Shown one piece after another: positions 28,717 through 37,776 of a stretch of 64,000 bases of DNA. Source of the DNA: Actinomycetes bacterium. GTDB taxonomy: Bacteria; Actinomycetota; Actinomycetes; Actinomycetales; Dermatophilaceae. The DNA is taken from contig JAEZWF010000015.1 in the NCBI GenBank assembly GCA_023420415.1, positions 1 to 64,000 on the forward strand, given 5' to 3'. Each line of letters starts with the position of its first letter. Position 1 is the first letter of the stretch. A program made the translations under genes and the position numbers. The notes below the pieces were generated by a model, which saw only the letters and a list, made by a program, of their open reading frames with translations, made no database searches and was not told the DNA's origin.

Positions 28717-29697
28717 TCACGCCTCCAGCATCTCAGGCGTGAGGTTGGCCTCCGTGCCGGGGATGCCGAGGTCCTGGGCGCGCTTGTCGGCCATCGCGAG
28801 CAGGCGCCGGATGCGGCCGGCCACGGCGTCCTTGGTCATCGGCGGCTGGGCGAGCTGGCCCAGCTCCTCCAACGACGCCTGCTTGTGCTCGAGCCGCAGC
28901 TGGCCGGCCTCGCGCAGGTGGTCGGGGATCTCCTCACCGAGGATCTCCATCGCCCGCTGCACGCGAGCCCCGGCGGCCACCGCGGCCCGGGCCGAGCGGC
29001 GCAGGTTGGCGTCGTCGAAGTTGGCGAGCCGGTTGGCCGTCGCGCGGACCTCGCGGCGCATCCGCCGCTCCTCCCACGCGAGCACGGCCTCGTGCGCACC
29101 GAGCCGGGTCAGCATCGCGCCGATGGCGTCACCGTCGCGGATCACGACACGGTCGACACCGCGCACCTCGCGGGCCTTGGCCTGGATGCCCAGTCGGCGG
29201 GCGGCGCCGACGAGCGCGAGCGCGGCCTCCGGGCCGGGGCAGGTGATCTCCAGCGCGGAGGACCGGCCGGGCTCGGTGAGCGAGCCGTGGGCGAGGAACG
29301 CACCCCGCCAAGCCGCCTCGGCGTCGCAGGCGGAGGCGCTGACCACCTTGGGTGGCAGGCCGCGGACGGGTCGGCCGCGTGAGTCGATCAGGCCGGTCTG
29401 CCGGGCGAGTGCCTCACCGTCCTGCACGACGCGGACGACGTAGCGGCTGCCCTTGCGCAGGCCGCCGGCGGCGAGCACGAGGACCTCGGACGGGTGCCCG
29501 TAGAGGTCGCCGATGCTCTTGCGCAGCCGTCTGGCCGCGTTCGCCGTGTCGAGCTCGGCCTCGACGACGATGCGCCCCCCGACGATGTGCAGACCTCCGG
29601 CGAACCGCAGGGTGGCCGCGACCTCGGACTTGCGGCAACAGGGCTTGGTGACGTCGAGCCTGCTGAGCTCGTCCTTGACGCGCGCCGTCATCGCCAT
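28717..29697 (-). CDS. whiA: WhiA, sporulation/cell-division regulator
   Basis: 326-residue DNA-binding protein with an N-terminal LAGLIDADG homing-endonuclease-like fold (no catalytic acidic pair expected) and a C-terminal helix-turn-helix (QASLEELGQLAQPPMTKDAVAGRIRR at about 275-300). In Streptomyces WhiA activates developmental division genes with WhiB; in non-sporulating actinobacteria it is kept for division and chromosome roles. It forms rapZ-yvcK-whiA with its upstream neighbours. ATG 29697 or ATG 29691. Confidence 0.95.
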   Translation of the reverse strand: MAMTARVKDELSRLDVTKPCCRKSEVAATLRFAGGLHIVGGRIVVEAELDTANAARRLRKSIGDLYGHPSEVLVLAAGGLRKGSRYVVRVVQDGEALARQTGLIDSRGRPVRGLPPKVVSASACDAEAAWRGAFLAHGSLTEPGRSSALEITCPGPEAALALVGAARRLGIQAKAREVRGVDRVVIRDGDAIGAMLTRLGAHEAVLAWEERRMRREVRATANRLANFDDANLRRSARAAVAAGARVQRAMEILGEEIPDHLREAGQLRLEHKQASLEELGQLAQPPMTKDAVAGRIRRLLAMADKRAQDLGIPGTEANLTPEMLEA

Positions 29698-29718
29698 CCG
29701 CTCATCCTGCCATTTCGC

Positions 29719-30687
29719 TCATCGTTGTCCCCCGGGCCCGAAGACGTCACGATACGCCGCCGCGAGCCGCAGGGAGTCATGGTGTCCCGGCGAACCCCGC
29801 CCCGCCACCTGCACCAGGACGACTTCGGCGCCCATCCGGGCCGCGGCCGTCCGCAGGGTCTCCTCGTCGTCGACCGCCGACGGGTCGGCCAGGACCACGT
29901 CGAGCCTCAGTCGCGGCGCGTGGTCGGCCAGCACCGCCACCTGGGTCGCGGCCGAGAACCCCGCGGTCTCCCCCGAGTGCTCGAGGTTGAGGGTCAGCAC
30001 CCGGCGCGCGGACGTGTCGTGCAACGCGTCGCGCAGCCCGGGCACCATGAGGTGTGGCATCACCGAGGTGAACCACGACCCGGGCCCGAGGATCACCCAG
30101 TCGGCGTCGCGGACGGCGGCCACGGTCGCGGGGGCCGAGGGCGGGTCGGCCGGTTCGAGCGCGATGCTGCGCACCTTGCCCCGCGTCGTCGCGACCGCGA
30201 CCTGTCCGCGGACGGTCGTCACCGCATCCGGGTCACCCTCGTCCAGGCCCACGACCTGCGCGGTGATCTCGAGGGGAACCGCCGCCATGGGCAGCACCCT
30301 CCCCCGGGCGTTGAGGAGCCGCCCGACGAGGTCGAGCCCGGTCACGGGGTCCTCGTGCAGGTCCCACAGGGTGGTGATGAGCAGGTTGCCGAGCGCGTGG
30401 CCGGCCAGTGGGCCGTCGCCCTGGAAGCGGTGCTGCAGCACGTCGCGCCAGATGTGACCCCATTCAGTGTCGTCACACAGCGCCGACACGGCCATCCGCA
30501 GGTCCCCCGGGGGGAGCACCCCGAACTCCTCACGCAGCCGGCCCGACGACCCACCGTTGTCGGCGACCGTCACGACCGCGGTGATGTCGTCGGTCACCAG
30601 CTTGAGCGCCTCGAGCGACGCCGCGAGGCCGTGACCGCCCCCGAGCGCCACCACTGCGGGTCCGGCACCCTTGGCCCCCGGCCTCAT
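29719..30687 (-). CDS. yvcK: YvcK/CofD-like gluconeogenesis factor
   Basis: 322-residue protein of the CofD-like/YvcK family that binds UDP-sugars and is linked to cell shape and peptidoglycan precursor balance. Landmarks are ALGGGHGLAASLEAL, TVADNGGSSGRLREEF, PPGDLRMAVSAL and ILGPGSWFTSVMPHL. Its ATG overlaps the rapZ stop (ATGA). Exact biochemical function in this group is not settled. Confidence 0.92.
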   Translation of the reverse strand: MRPGAKGAGPAVVALGGGHGLAASLEALKLVTDDITAVVTVADNGGSSGRLREEFGVLPPGDLRMAVSALCDDTEWGHIWRDVLQHRFQGDGPLAGHALGNLLITTLWDLHEDPVTGLDLVGRLLNARGRVLPMAAVPLEITAQVVGLDEGDPDAVTTVRGQVAVATTRGKVRSIALEPADPPSAPATVAAVRDADWVILGPGSWFTSVMPHLMVPGLRDALHDTSARRVLTLNLEHSGETAGFSAATQVAVLADHAPRLRLDVVLADPSAVDDEETLRTAAARMGAEVVLVQVAGRGSPGHHDSLRLAAAYRDVFGPGGQR

Positions 30688-31589
30688 TCCTGCCCCAGGT
30701 CGCGGTGCACGACGAACGTGGCGACCTCGTCGCTGGCCAGCCTCGCGCGCAGCGCCTCGGCGACGGCGACCGACCGGTGCTTGCCGCCGGTGCAGCCGAC
30801 GGCCACGGTGACGTACCGCCGCCCCTCCCGCAGGTAGCCCTCGATGACCGGTTCGAGCATGGCCTGGACCCGCTCGACGAACTCCGACGCGCCCTCCTGG
30901 CGCAGGACGAAGTCGGCGACCTCCTCGTCGCGCCCGGTCAGTGGTCGCAGCTCGGGGATCCAGAACGGGTTGGGCAGGAACCGCATGTCCAGCACGAAGT
31001 CGGCATCGAGCGGCACGCCGTACTTGAAACCGAACGACATCAACGCGATCCGCACCTTCGGACCGGCGGTGTCGTTGAAGATCGGGTGCACCTTCTTGGC
31101 GAGCTGGTGCACGTTGAGGCCGGAGGTGTCGATGACGACGTCGGCGTCCGAGCGCAGGTCCGCGAGCAGCTCCCGCTCCCGGGTGATGCCGTCGAGCAGC
31201 CGACCGTCGCCCTGCAACGGGTGCGGGCGGCGCACCGACTCGAACCGCCGCACCAGGGTCTCGTCGGTCGCGTCGAGGAACACCAGCGTCGGACGCCAGC
31301 CGCCCGCACGCAGCTCGTCGAGCGCGGTCTGGAGGTGGGCGAAGAACCCGCGCGCCCGCACGTCCACGACGGCGGCCAGCCGCGGCAGCTCGGTCGGGTT
31401 CGGCGCGGTGCGGGCCAGCTCGACCAGGGGCACGAGGAGGTGTGGCGGCAGGTTGTCGATGACGTACCAGCCGGAGTCCTCGAGCACGTTCGCCGCCGTC
31501 GACCGACCGGCGCCCGACATCCCCGTCAGGATGACCAGCTGCGCGTCCCTGGGTGCGTCGACGGCACCCCTGTCGTCCCCGCCGTTCAC
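30684..31589 (-). CDS. rapZ: RapZ, P-loop RNA/nucleotide-binding protein
   Basis: 301-residue protein with P-loop GMSGAGRST (23-31), Walker B-like VFLDATDE and the conserved C-terminal region VAVGCTGGKHRSVAVAEALR. In enterobacteria RapZ guides decay of the small RNA GlmZ to control glucosamine-6-phosphate synthesis; in actinobacteria the role is less known. The GTG at 31589 overlaps the uvrC stop; the frame continues upstream inside uvrC but is not RapZ-like there. Confidence 0.93.
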   Translation of the reverse strand: MNGGDDRGAVDAPRDAQLVILTGMSGAGRSTAANVLEDSGWYVIDNLPPHLLVPLVELARTAPNPTELPRLAAVVDVRARGFFAHLQTALDELRAGGWRPTLVFLDATDETLVRRFESVRRPHPLQGDGRLLDGITRERELLADLRSDADVVIDTSGLNVHQLAKKVHPIFNDTAGPKVRIALMSFGFKYGVPLDADFVLDMRFLPNPFWIPELRPLTGRDEEVADFVLRQEGASEFVERVQAMLEPVIEGYLREGRRYVTVAVGCTGGKHRSVAVAEALRARLASDEVATFVVHRDLGQE

Positions 31590-33568
31590 GACCCCGTCCC
31601 TTCGTCGTCGAGGATCTCGCCCGTCATGAGGTTCACCGCTGGCGCGGGTGCGGCCTCGGTGGCCAACTCTGCCGCAATCGAGGCCGCGAGCGCAGGTCCG
31701 ATGCCGGACACGGACTGGAGCTCCTCGACCGTGGCGGCGCGGATCTTCTTGACCGAGCCGAACTGGCGCAGCAGCGCCTTGCGCCGCGCCTCGCCCAGAC
31801 CGGGTATGCCGTCGAGTGCGCTCGCGGTCATGGCCTTGCTGCGGCGTTGGCGGTGGAAGGTGATGGCGAACCGGTGCGCCTCGTCGCGGACCCGCTGCAG
31901 GAGGTACAGCCCCTCGCTGGTCCGGGGCAGGATCACCGGGTAGTCCTGCCCCGGCAGCCACACCTCCTCGAGCCGCTTGGCGAGGCCGACGACGGCGATG
32001 TCGTCGATGCCCATGCGGTCCAGCGCCGCCTGGGCCGCGTTCACCTGCGGCAGGCCGCCGTCGACGACGACGAGGTTGGGTGGGTAGGCGAACTTCTTCG
32101 GCTTCCCGGTGTCGGGGTCGATCCGCTCCGGTCCCGCCTCGGGGTCGGGTCCGAGCTCGACGTCCGAGGACTGGTCACGCTCCTCGAGGTAGCGCTGGAA
32201 GCGCCGGGTCAGCACCTCGTCCATGGCGGCGGTGTCGTCGACCTGCTCGCCCTTGATGACGAACCGCCGGTACTCGGACTTGCGCACCAGGCCGTCCTCG
32301 AACACCACCATCGACCCGACGACCTGTGACCCCTGGATGTGGCTGATGTCGTAGCACTCGATGCGCAGCGGTGCGTCCGCCAGGTCGAGCGACTCCTGCA
32401 GCTCCTGCAGGGCCTGGCTGCGGGCGGTGAGGTCACCGGCGCGGGCGAGCTTGTGCCGGTTCAGCGACTGTTCGGCGTTGCGGTGCACCGTCTCCAGCAG
32501 GGTGCGCTTGTCGCCGCGCTGGGGCACGCGCAGCTGCACCGACGACCCGCGCAGCGAACCCAGCCAGGTGGCCACTGCGTCAGGCTCGTCGGGCAGCACG
32601 GGCACCAGCACCTCGCGCGGCACCCCGTCACCGGTCTCACCGCCGTAGACCTGCTGCAACAGGTGCCCGACCACCTCGGGCACCGACTCGGCGTCCATCT
32701 CGGCCACCCAGCCGCGCTGCCCGCGGACCCGGCCGCCGCGCACGTGGAACACCTGCACGGCCACCTCGAGCCCGTCCTCGGCGAGGGCGAACACGTCGGC
32801 GTCGGTGCCGTCACCCAGCACGATGGCCGACTTCTCCAGCGCCTTGCCGAGCGCGACGAGGTCGTCCCGCAACCGCGCCGCCTGCTCGAACTCCAGCGAC
32901 TGCGACGCGGCCGCCATCTCGCGCTCGAGCCGCTTGACGAACCGGGTCGTGTCACCGGCCATGAAGTCGCAGAAGTCCTCCGCGATCTGCCGGTGCTCCT
33001 GCGGCGTCACCCGTCCGACGCACGGCGCCGAGCACTTGTCGATGTAGCCCAGCAGGCACGGCCGCCCCACCTGGTTCGCGCGCCGGAACACCCCGGAGGA
33101 GCAGGTGCGGATCGGGAAGACCCGCAGCAGCAGGTCGAGCGTCTCGCGGATCGCCCACGCGTGCGCGTAGGGCCCGAAGTATCGGGTCCCCTTGCGCTTG
33201 GCCCCGCGCATCACCTGCGCCCGCGGGAACTCCTCACCCATCGTCACCGCGAGGTAGGGGTAGGACTTGTCGTCGCGGTACTTGACGTTGAACCGCGGGT
33301 CGAACTCCTTGATCCACGAGTACTCGAGCTGGAGTGCCTCGACCTCGGTCGTGACGACGGTCCACTCGACGCTGGCCGCGGTGGTGACCATGGTGCGTGT
33401 CCGCGGATGGAGCGCGCTGATGTCCTGGAAGTAGGAGGACAGCCGCGGTCGCAGCGACTTGGCCTTGCCGACGTAGATGACCCGCCCGTTCTTGTCGCGG
33501 AACCGGTAGACACCCGGGTCGACCGGGATCTCCCCCGGCTTGGGGCGATAGGTCACGGGGTCAGCCAC
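31586..33568 (-). CDS. uvrC: Excinuclease ABC subunit C
   Basis: 660-residue dual nuclease of nucleotide excision repair. It has an N-terminal GIY-YIG domain (DPGVYRFRDKNGRVIYVGKA, residues about 18-40), a UVR motif (LEFEQAARLRDDL) for UvrB contact, an RNase H-like endonuclease domain (ECYDISHIQGSQVVGSMVVF, VVDGGLPQVNAA) and C-terminal helix-hairpin-helix repeats (DGIPGLGEARRKALL, VSGIGPALA). Cysteines CSSGVF, CLLGYIDKCSAPC may hold an Fe-S cluster. The rare ATA codon in DGIPGL falls in a GTATGCCG copy. Confidence 0.96.
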   Translation of the reverse strand: MADPVTYRPKPGEIPVDPGVYRFRDKNGRVIYVGKAKSLRPRLSSYFQDISALHPRTRTMVTTAASVEWTVVTTEVEALQLEYSWIKEFDPRFNVKYRDDKSYPYLAVTMGEEFPRAQVMRGAKRKGTRYFGPYAHAWAIRETLDLLLRVFPIRTCSSGVFRRANQVGRPCLLGYIDKCSAPCVGRVTPQEHRQIAEDFCDFMAGDTTRFVKRLEREMAAASQSLEFEQAARLRDDLVALGKALEKSAIVLGDGTDADVFALAEDGLEVAVQVFHVRGGRVRGQRGWVAEMDAESVPEVVGHLLQQVYGGETGDGVPREVLVPVLPDEPDAVATWLGSLRGSSVQLRVPQRGDKRTLLETVHRNAEQSLNRHKLARAGDLTARSQALQELQESLDLADAPLRIECYDISHIQGSQVVGSMVVFEDGLVRKSEYRRFVIKGEQVDDTAAMDEVLTRRFQRYLEERDQSSDVELGPDPEAGPERIDPDTGKPKKFAYPPNLVVVDGGLPQVNAAQAALDRMGIDDIAVVGLAKRLEEVWLPGQDYPVILPRTSEGLYLLQRVRDEAHRFAITFHRQRRSKAMTASALDGIPGLGEARRKALLRQFGSVKKIRAATVEELQSVSGIGPALAASIAAELATEAAPAPAVNLMTGEILDDEGTGS

Positions 33569-33580
33569 GACACCACTCTA
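33568..33580 (-). promoter_or_regulatory. -10 box for leaderless uvrC mRNA
   Basis: TAGAGT (33575-33580, minus strand) ends six bases before the GTG. The upstream block has only the GTCAG core of a RecA-NDp motif, so damage control like that of uvrA and uvrB is not clear here. Confidence 0.5.
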
Positions 33581-33632
33581 TGAACCACACCTGACGTCAT
33601 GACAGGCGCGGTGGTCGGGGCAGACGAGGTGA

Positions 33633-33665
33633 CGGTATGCCGCGGGGCGAGCCCGCGGCATACCG
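33633..33665 (-). terminator. 14-base-pair hairpin terminator after the Rieske gene
   Basis: Perfect stem CGGTATGCCGCGGG / CCCGCGGCATACCG with a GCGAG loop, 21 bases after the Rieske stop and before the uvrC promoter. Both arms contain the GTATGCCG octamer. No T-run follows. Confidence 0.6.
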
Positions 33666-33685
33666 CGCCTGCGTCGTGGAGCCCG

Positions 33686-34144
33686 TCAGCTGACGGTGAT
33701 GCCGTCCGCCCCCACGGTGACCTTCTTCTCCGGGAGGGGCTCCTTGGCCGGGCCGGCCTTGACCGCGCCGGTGGTGATGTCGAACTTGCTGCCGTGGCAA
33801 CCGCAGTTGATGGTGCCGTCCGCGACGTCGCTGACGACGCAGCCCTGGTGGGTGCACACGGCGGTGAACGCCTTGAACTCCCCTGCCGTGGGCTGGGTGA
33901 CCACGACCTTCTGGTCGGCGAACACCTTGCCACCGCCCTCGGGGATCGTGGCCTCGGAGATGGCGTCCTTGATCGCACCGGAGGCGGCGTCGCTGGCGGA
34001 CGAGACCGCGCTGTTGGCCGCGTCCTCGGCGGCACCACAGGCGCCGAGGGCCATGACGCCGGCGCCGGCGAGGCCGGCCGTGCACAGGACGGTCCGGCGG
34101 GTGGGAACGGCGTCGGGGGTGGTCTGCTGGCTGTCGGCGGTCAT
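33686..34144 (-). CDS. Secreted Rieske [2Fe-2S] lipoprotein
   Basis: 152-residue electron-transfer protein. The N-terminus combines a twin-arginine signal (TRRTVLCTAGLAGAGVMALGAC) with a lipobox ending at Cys36, then an Ala/Ser linker and a Rieske domain. Cluster ligands are Cys97 and His99 (CTHQGC) and Cys114 and His117 (NCGCHGSKF), with Cys102 and Cys116 placed for the stabilising disulfide. Tat export fits a folded Fe-S protein attached to the outer face of the membrane. It is not the bc1 Rieske subunit, which is longer; the partner is unknown. Ribosome site GAAAGGTG. Confidence 0.92.
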   Translation of the reverse strand: MTADSQQTTPDAVPTRRTVLCTAGLAGAGVMALGACGAAEDAANSAVSSASDAASGAIKDAISEATIPEGGGKVFADQKVVVTQPTAGEFKAFTAVCTHQGCVVSDVADGTINCGCHGSKFDITTGAVKAGPAKEPLPEKKVTVGADGITVS

Positions 34145-34345
34145 GGTTCACCTTTCGCGGGGGGATCCGTCATGGACGTATACGCGTGGGACGTCCGAGT
34201 CGTTCACATCTCGTCTCACTCCTTGGTAACGACACGGTCACGGCACGTCGTCGACGCTGCCGCCCACGCGCAGGAGGAGGCATATTCTTCGCAGACCCCG
34301 AACCCGGGGCGTCCGCGGGTCCGCCCGCGAGCACCACATGACTTC
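34145..34345. promoter_or_regulatory. Divergent promoter region, Rieske and liv operon
   Basis: Lower GC than its surroundings. It holds the dyad GGACGT-N10-ACGTCC (from 34174) with the palindrome CGTATACG inside, and a TATTCT -10-like box near 34283 facing the liv operon. No riboswitch fold is apparent. Confidence 0.4.
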
Positions 34346-34355
34346 AGGAGGAGTC

Positions 34356-35504
34356 TTGCGTTCTGTCTTCAAGATCGGCGTCCCGATGGTGGCCGCCGCG
34401 CTCGCCCTGAGTGCCTGCGGCGGCACGAGCGGTGGCGACAACGCCTCCGGCTCGGGCAGCGGCGGCAAGGCCTGCGACTACAAGATCGGCTTCTTCGGCG
34501 CACTCACCGGTGACGCCGCCAACCTCGGCATCAACATCAAGAACGGTGCCGAGCTCGCTGTCAACCAGTACAACGAGAAGAACGCAGACTGCAAGGTCAC
34601 GCTCACCTCGTTCGACTCCCAGGGTGACCCGGCCATCGCGCCCGGCCTCGCCCAGAAGGCCGTCACCGACAAGAAGCTCATCGGCATCGTCGGCCCGGCC
34701 TTCTCCGGTGAGTCCAAGGCTGCCGACCCGATCTTCGACAGCGCCGGGCTCAACACGATCTCCGCCTCCGCCACCAACCCGGCGCTCGCCGACAACGGCT
34801 GGAAGACCTTCCACCGCGTCCTCGGCAACGACGCCACCCAGGGCCCGGCCGCGGCGAAGTACATCAAGGACGTCCTCAAGGCGCAGAAGGTGTTCGTCTC
34901 CGACGACACCTCCGAGTACGGCAAGGGCCTGTCCGACATCGTCAAGAAGGACCTCGGCTCGCTCGTCGCCGGCACGGACCAGACCGCGGCCGACGGCAAG
35001 CAGGACGACTTCTCCGCGACCGTGACCAAGGCCAAAGCCTCCGGCGCGACCGTCTTCTTCTACGGCGGCTACTACTCCAACGCCGGCAAGCTCGTGAAGC
35101 AGCTCAAGGACGGTGGCTTCACCGGCACCTTCGTCGCCGCTGACGGCGTCAAGGACGACGGCTACATCAAGGGCGCCGGCGCGGCCTCCGAGGGCACGAT
35201 CCTCACCTGCCCGTGCCTGCCCCCGGACAAGGCTCCGGAGTTCGCCGAGGCGTACAAGAAGGCCTACAACACCGACCCGGCCACCTACTCGGCCGAGGCG
35301 TACGACGCCGCCAACGTCTTCCTCGACGCGATCGCCGCGGGCAAGACCGAGTGGGCGGACGTCACCGAGTTCATCAAGACGTACGACAAGCAGGGCGTCA
35401 CCAAGAAGATCAAGTTCGACGACAAGGGTGAGCCGGCCGAGGTCTCGGTCTGGGCCTACAAGGTCCAGGACGGCAAGATCGTCCCCGACCAGGAAATCAA
35501 GTAG
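34356..35504 (+). CDS. livK: Branched-chain amino acid ABC transporter binding lipoprotein
   Basis: 382-residue periplasmic-binding protein of the LivJ/LivK type: signal peptide with lipobox ALSAC, a Gly/Ser/Asn linker, then a Leu/Ile/Val-binding fold beginning YKIGFFGALTGDAANLGIN and including VGPAFSGES. AGGAGG at 34346-34351 points to the TTG at 34356; the in-frame ATG 34338 lies before this site and has none of its own. It captures branched-chain amino acids or related compounds outside the cell. A strong hairpin separates it from the permease genes. The gene symbol is by role; the ligand is not proven. Confidence 0.9.
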   Translation: MRSVFKIGVPMVAAALALSACGGTSGGDNASGSGSGGKACDYKIGFFGALTGDAANLGINIKNGAELAVNQYNEKNADCKVTLTSFDSQGDPAIAPGLAQKAVTDKKLIGIVGPAFSGESKAADPIFDSAGLNTISASATNPALADNGWKTFHRVLGNDATQGPAAAKYIKDVLKAQKVFVSDDTSEYGKGLSDIVKKDLGSLVAGTDQTAADGKQDDFSATVTKAKASGATVFFYGGYYSNAGKLVKQLKDGGFTGTFVAADGVKDDGYIKGAGAASEGTILTCPCLPPDKAPEFAEAYKKAYNTDPATYSAEAYDAANVFLDAIAAGKTEWADVTEFIKTYDKQGVTKKIKFDDKGEPAEVSVWAYKVQDGKIVPDQEIK

Positions 35505-35511
35505 CAGTCGC

Positions 35512-35553
35512 CTAGCGGCCAGGACCCTCGTCCAGCAGGGTCCTGGCCGCTAG
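35512..35553 (+). terminator. 17-base-pair hairpin between binding protein and livH
   Basis: Perfect stem CTAGCGGCCAGGACCCT / AGGGTCCTGGCCGCTAG with an eight-base loop, eight bases after the stop codon. A second, weaker hairpin (GTTCCC/GGGAAC, 35557-35578) follows. As the downstream genes belong to the same importer, it probably works as a partial terminator or mRNA-stabilising end that gives an excess of binding protein. Confidence 0.75.
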
Positions 35554-35629
35554 CGTGTTCCCACCCGGATGCGGGAACGGCCTGGCCTGCCCGTCCACGC
35601 CGTGCGTTCCCCTCTCACACGGAGGTCCG

Positions 35630-36622
35630 ATGGACTTCAGCCTTCTGTTCAACCACTTCCCGGAGCTCACCATCACCGGGCTGGCGTACGGCGCCATCTA
35701 CGCCCTCATCGCCCTCGGCTACACCCTGGTCTACGGCGTGCTGCGGCTGATCAACTTCGCCCACTCCGAGGTCTTCATGTACGGCGCGTTCGCCGCCGTC
35801 TGGGTCCTCATGGCACTCGGGGCCGGCAGCGCCAGCGGGGTCGGCATCGCCGGCTTCCTGCTCATCGCGTTCCTGTCGGCCATGACGGTGTCGGCGCTCG
35901 TCGCGCTCCTGCTCGAGCGCGTGGCCTACCGTCCCCTGCGCAAGCGCAACTCACCGCCCCTGATCGCGCTCATCTCCGCGATCGGTGCGTCCTTCGCCCT
36001 GTCCGAGGCCATGGGTCTGCGCGACAAGCCGTTCAAGTGGTTCGGGCAGGAGGCGGCCTTCCAGGACTACGTCGGCCGCCCCCGTGAGGCCTCGCCGTTC
36101 CCGCTGAAGATCGACGTCGTGCGGCTCTTCCACATCGGCAACTACCAGGTCTCGAACATCGACCTCATCGTCCTCGGTGCCGCCATCGTGATGATGGTCG
36201 TCCTCGACCAGTTCGTGAACCGTTCACGGCTCGGCCGCGGCATCCGCGCGGTCGCCCAGGACCCCGAGGCGGCCGCGCTCATGGGTGTGAACCGTGACCG
36301 GGTCATCCGGCTGACGTTCGTCCTCGGCGGTGCCATGGCCGGTGCCGCCGCCGTGATGTACCTGCTCAAGGTCGGCCAGGTCCGGTACAACTCCGGCTTC
36401 CTCCTCGGCGTCAAGGCGTTCACCGCCGCCGTCCTCGGCGGCATCGGCAACGTGCGTGGCGCCCTGCTCGGCGGGTTCATCCTCGGTGTCGCGGAGAACT
36501 ACGGGCAGGCCCTCTTCGGCGGTGAGTGGCGCGACGTGGTCGCGTTCACCCTCCTCGTCGTGATCCTGCTGTTCCGCCCGACCGGCCTGCTCGGTGAGTC
36601 CCTCGGAAAGGCACGCGCATGA
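35630..36622 (+). CDS. livH: Branched-chain amino acid ABC transporter permease LivH
   Basis: 330-residue membrane protein with about eight spans. LivH signatures include GLAYGAIYALIALGYTLVYG, LRLINFAHSEVFMYGAF and SRLGRGIRAVAQDPEAAALMG (the coupling helix), and AVLGGIGNVRGALLGG. GGAGG lies nine bases before the ATG. Ends in an ATGA overlap with livM. Confidence 0.93.
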   Translation: MDFSLLFNHFPELTITGLAYGAIYALIALGYTLVYGVLRLINFAHSEVFMYGAFAAVWVLMALGAGSASGVGIAGFLLIAFLSAMTVSALVALLLERVAYRPLRKRNSPPLIALISAIGASFALSEAMGLRDKPFKWFGQEAAFQDYVGRPREASPFPLKIDVVRLFHIGNYQVSNIDLIVLGAAIVMMVVLDQFVNRSRLGRGIRAVAQDPEAAALMGVNRDRVIRLTFVLGGAMAGAAAVMYLLKVGQVRYNSGFLLGVKAFTAAVLGGIGNVRGALLGGFILGVAENYGQALFGGEWRDVVAFTLLVVILLFRPTGLLGESLGKARA

Positions 36623-37776
36623 CCCAGGTACGCAGCTTCTTCGGCGGCGTCGCGGACCGGTTCCGCGCGCTGCCCCGCTGGGCGAAGATCGTGTTCGCCA
36701 TCGCGCTCACCGTCTTCGTCTACCTCCTGCCGATCATCAACCCGCCGTTTCTCACCACGTCGGGGTCGGACTTCGGTGCGGTGCTCTTCCTGTGCGCCCT
36801 CTACGCGCTGGTCGCGATCGGGCTCAACATCGTCATCGGGTATGCCGGGTTGCTCGACCTCGGGTACATCGGCTTCTTCGCGATCGGTGCCTACACCGTG
36901 GGCGTCCTGGGCTCGCAGCACGCCAAGCTCCCGCTCCTGCTGTGCATCCCGCTCGCCATGGTCGTCACCCTGGTGTCCGGTCTCATCCTCGGGTGGCCGA
37001 CCCTGCGGGTCCGGGGTGACTACCTCGCGATCGTGACGCTCGGCTTCGGTGAGATCGTCCGGCTGATCCTCGTCAACGCCGACGGCCTCACCAACGGCAG
37101 CCGAGGGATCTCGAACATCCCGCCGCCGCCGAGCGTCGAGCTGTTCTCGATCCCGAAGCTGGAGTGGAACGGTCTCGTCTCCACCATCAACCTCGACAAC
37201 ACGAGCACCGCGTTCAAGTTCAGCGTCACCGACTCGGTGCCCTACTACTGGCTCGCTCTCACCTTCGTGCTCGTCGTGCTGTTCCTCGACTGGCGGATGC
37301 AGAACTCGCGCGTCGGCCGCGCCTGGGAGGCGACCCGCGAGGACGAGGACGCCGCCGAGCTCATGGGTGTGCCGACGTTCCGGTTCAAGCTGCTGGCCTT
37401 CGCCACCGGTGCCGCCGTCGGTGGCCTGTCGGGTGCGCTGTTCGCCACCAAGCAGCAGTTCATCAACCCTGACAACTTCACCATCCTCTACTCGGTGCTG
37501 TTCGTCGCCATGGTCGTCGTCGGCGGTCAGGGCAACCGGTGGGGTGTCGTCGTGGCTGCGGCGCTGCTGACCTGGGCGCCGGAGAAGCTGCGGTCCCTCC
37601 CCGGCGTGGGCGAGGACCTCGCCGACGCGCGGTTCCTCATGTTCGGGATCCTGCTGATGACCCTCGCCATCTTCCGTCCCCAGGGGCTGCTCCCACCGCG
37701 AAGGACCGTGCGTGCCAAGCATGCCGACGAACAGGCCCCAGACACCATCGACGCGGAAGGAGTGGCCCGTGCCTGA
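36619..37776 (+). CDS. livM: Branched-chain amino acid ABC transporter permease LivM
   Basis: 385-residue second permease: ALYALVAIGLNIVIGYAGLLDLGY and GDYLAIVTLGFGEIVRL are typical, and the coupling segment is SRVGRAWEATREDEDAAELMG. An N-terminal span (IVFAIALTVFVYLLPII) precedes the core. Pairs with LivH. Confidence 0.93.
   Translation: MTQVRSFFGGVADRFRALPRWAKIVFAIALTVFVYLLPIINPPFLTTSGSDFGAVLFLCALYALVAIGLNIVIGYAGLLDLGYIGFFAIGAYTVGVLGSQHAKLPLLLCIPLAMVVTLVSGLILGWPTLRVRGDYLAIVTLGFGEIVRLILVNADGLTNGSRGISNIPPPPSVELFSIPKLEWNGLVSTINLDNTSTAFKFSVTDSVPYYWLALTFVLVVLFLDWRMQNSRVGRAWEATREDEDAAELMGVPTFRFKLLAFATGAAVGGLSGALFATKQQFINPDNFTILYSVLFVAMVVVGGQGNRWGVVVAAALLTWAPEKLRSLPGVGEDLADARFLMFGILLMTLAIFRPQGLLPPRRTVRAKHADEQAPDTIDAEGVARA

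Noticed and set aside
33569..33600. RecA-NDp damage promoter at uvrC
   Set aside because: Only GTCAG and the TAnnnT -10 match; four of nine -35 positions fail, so I do not call it.
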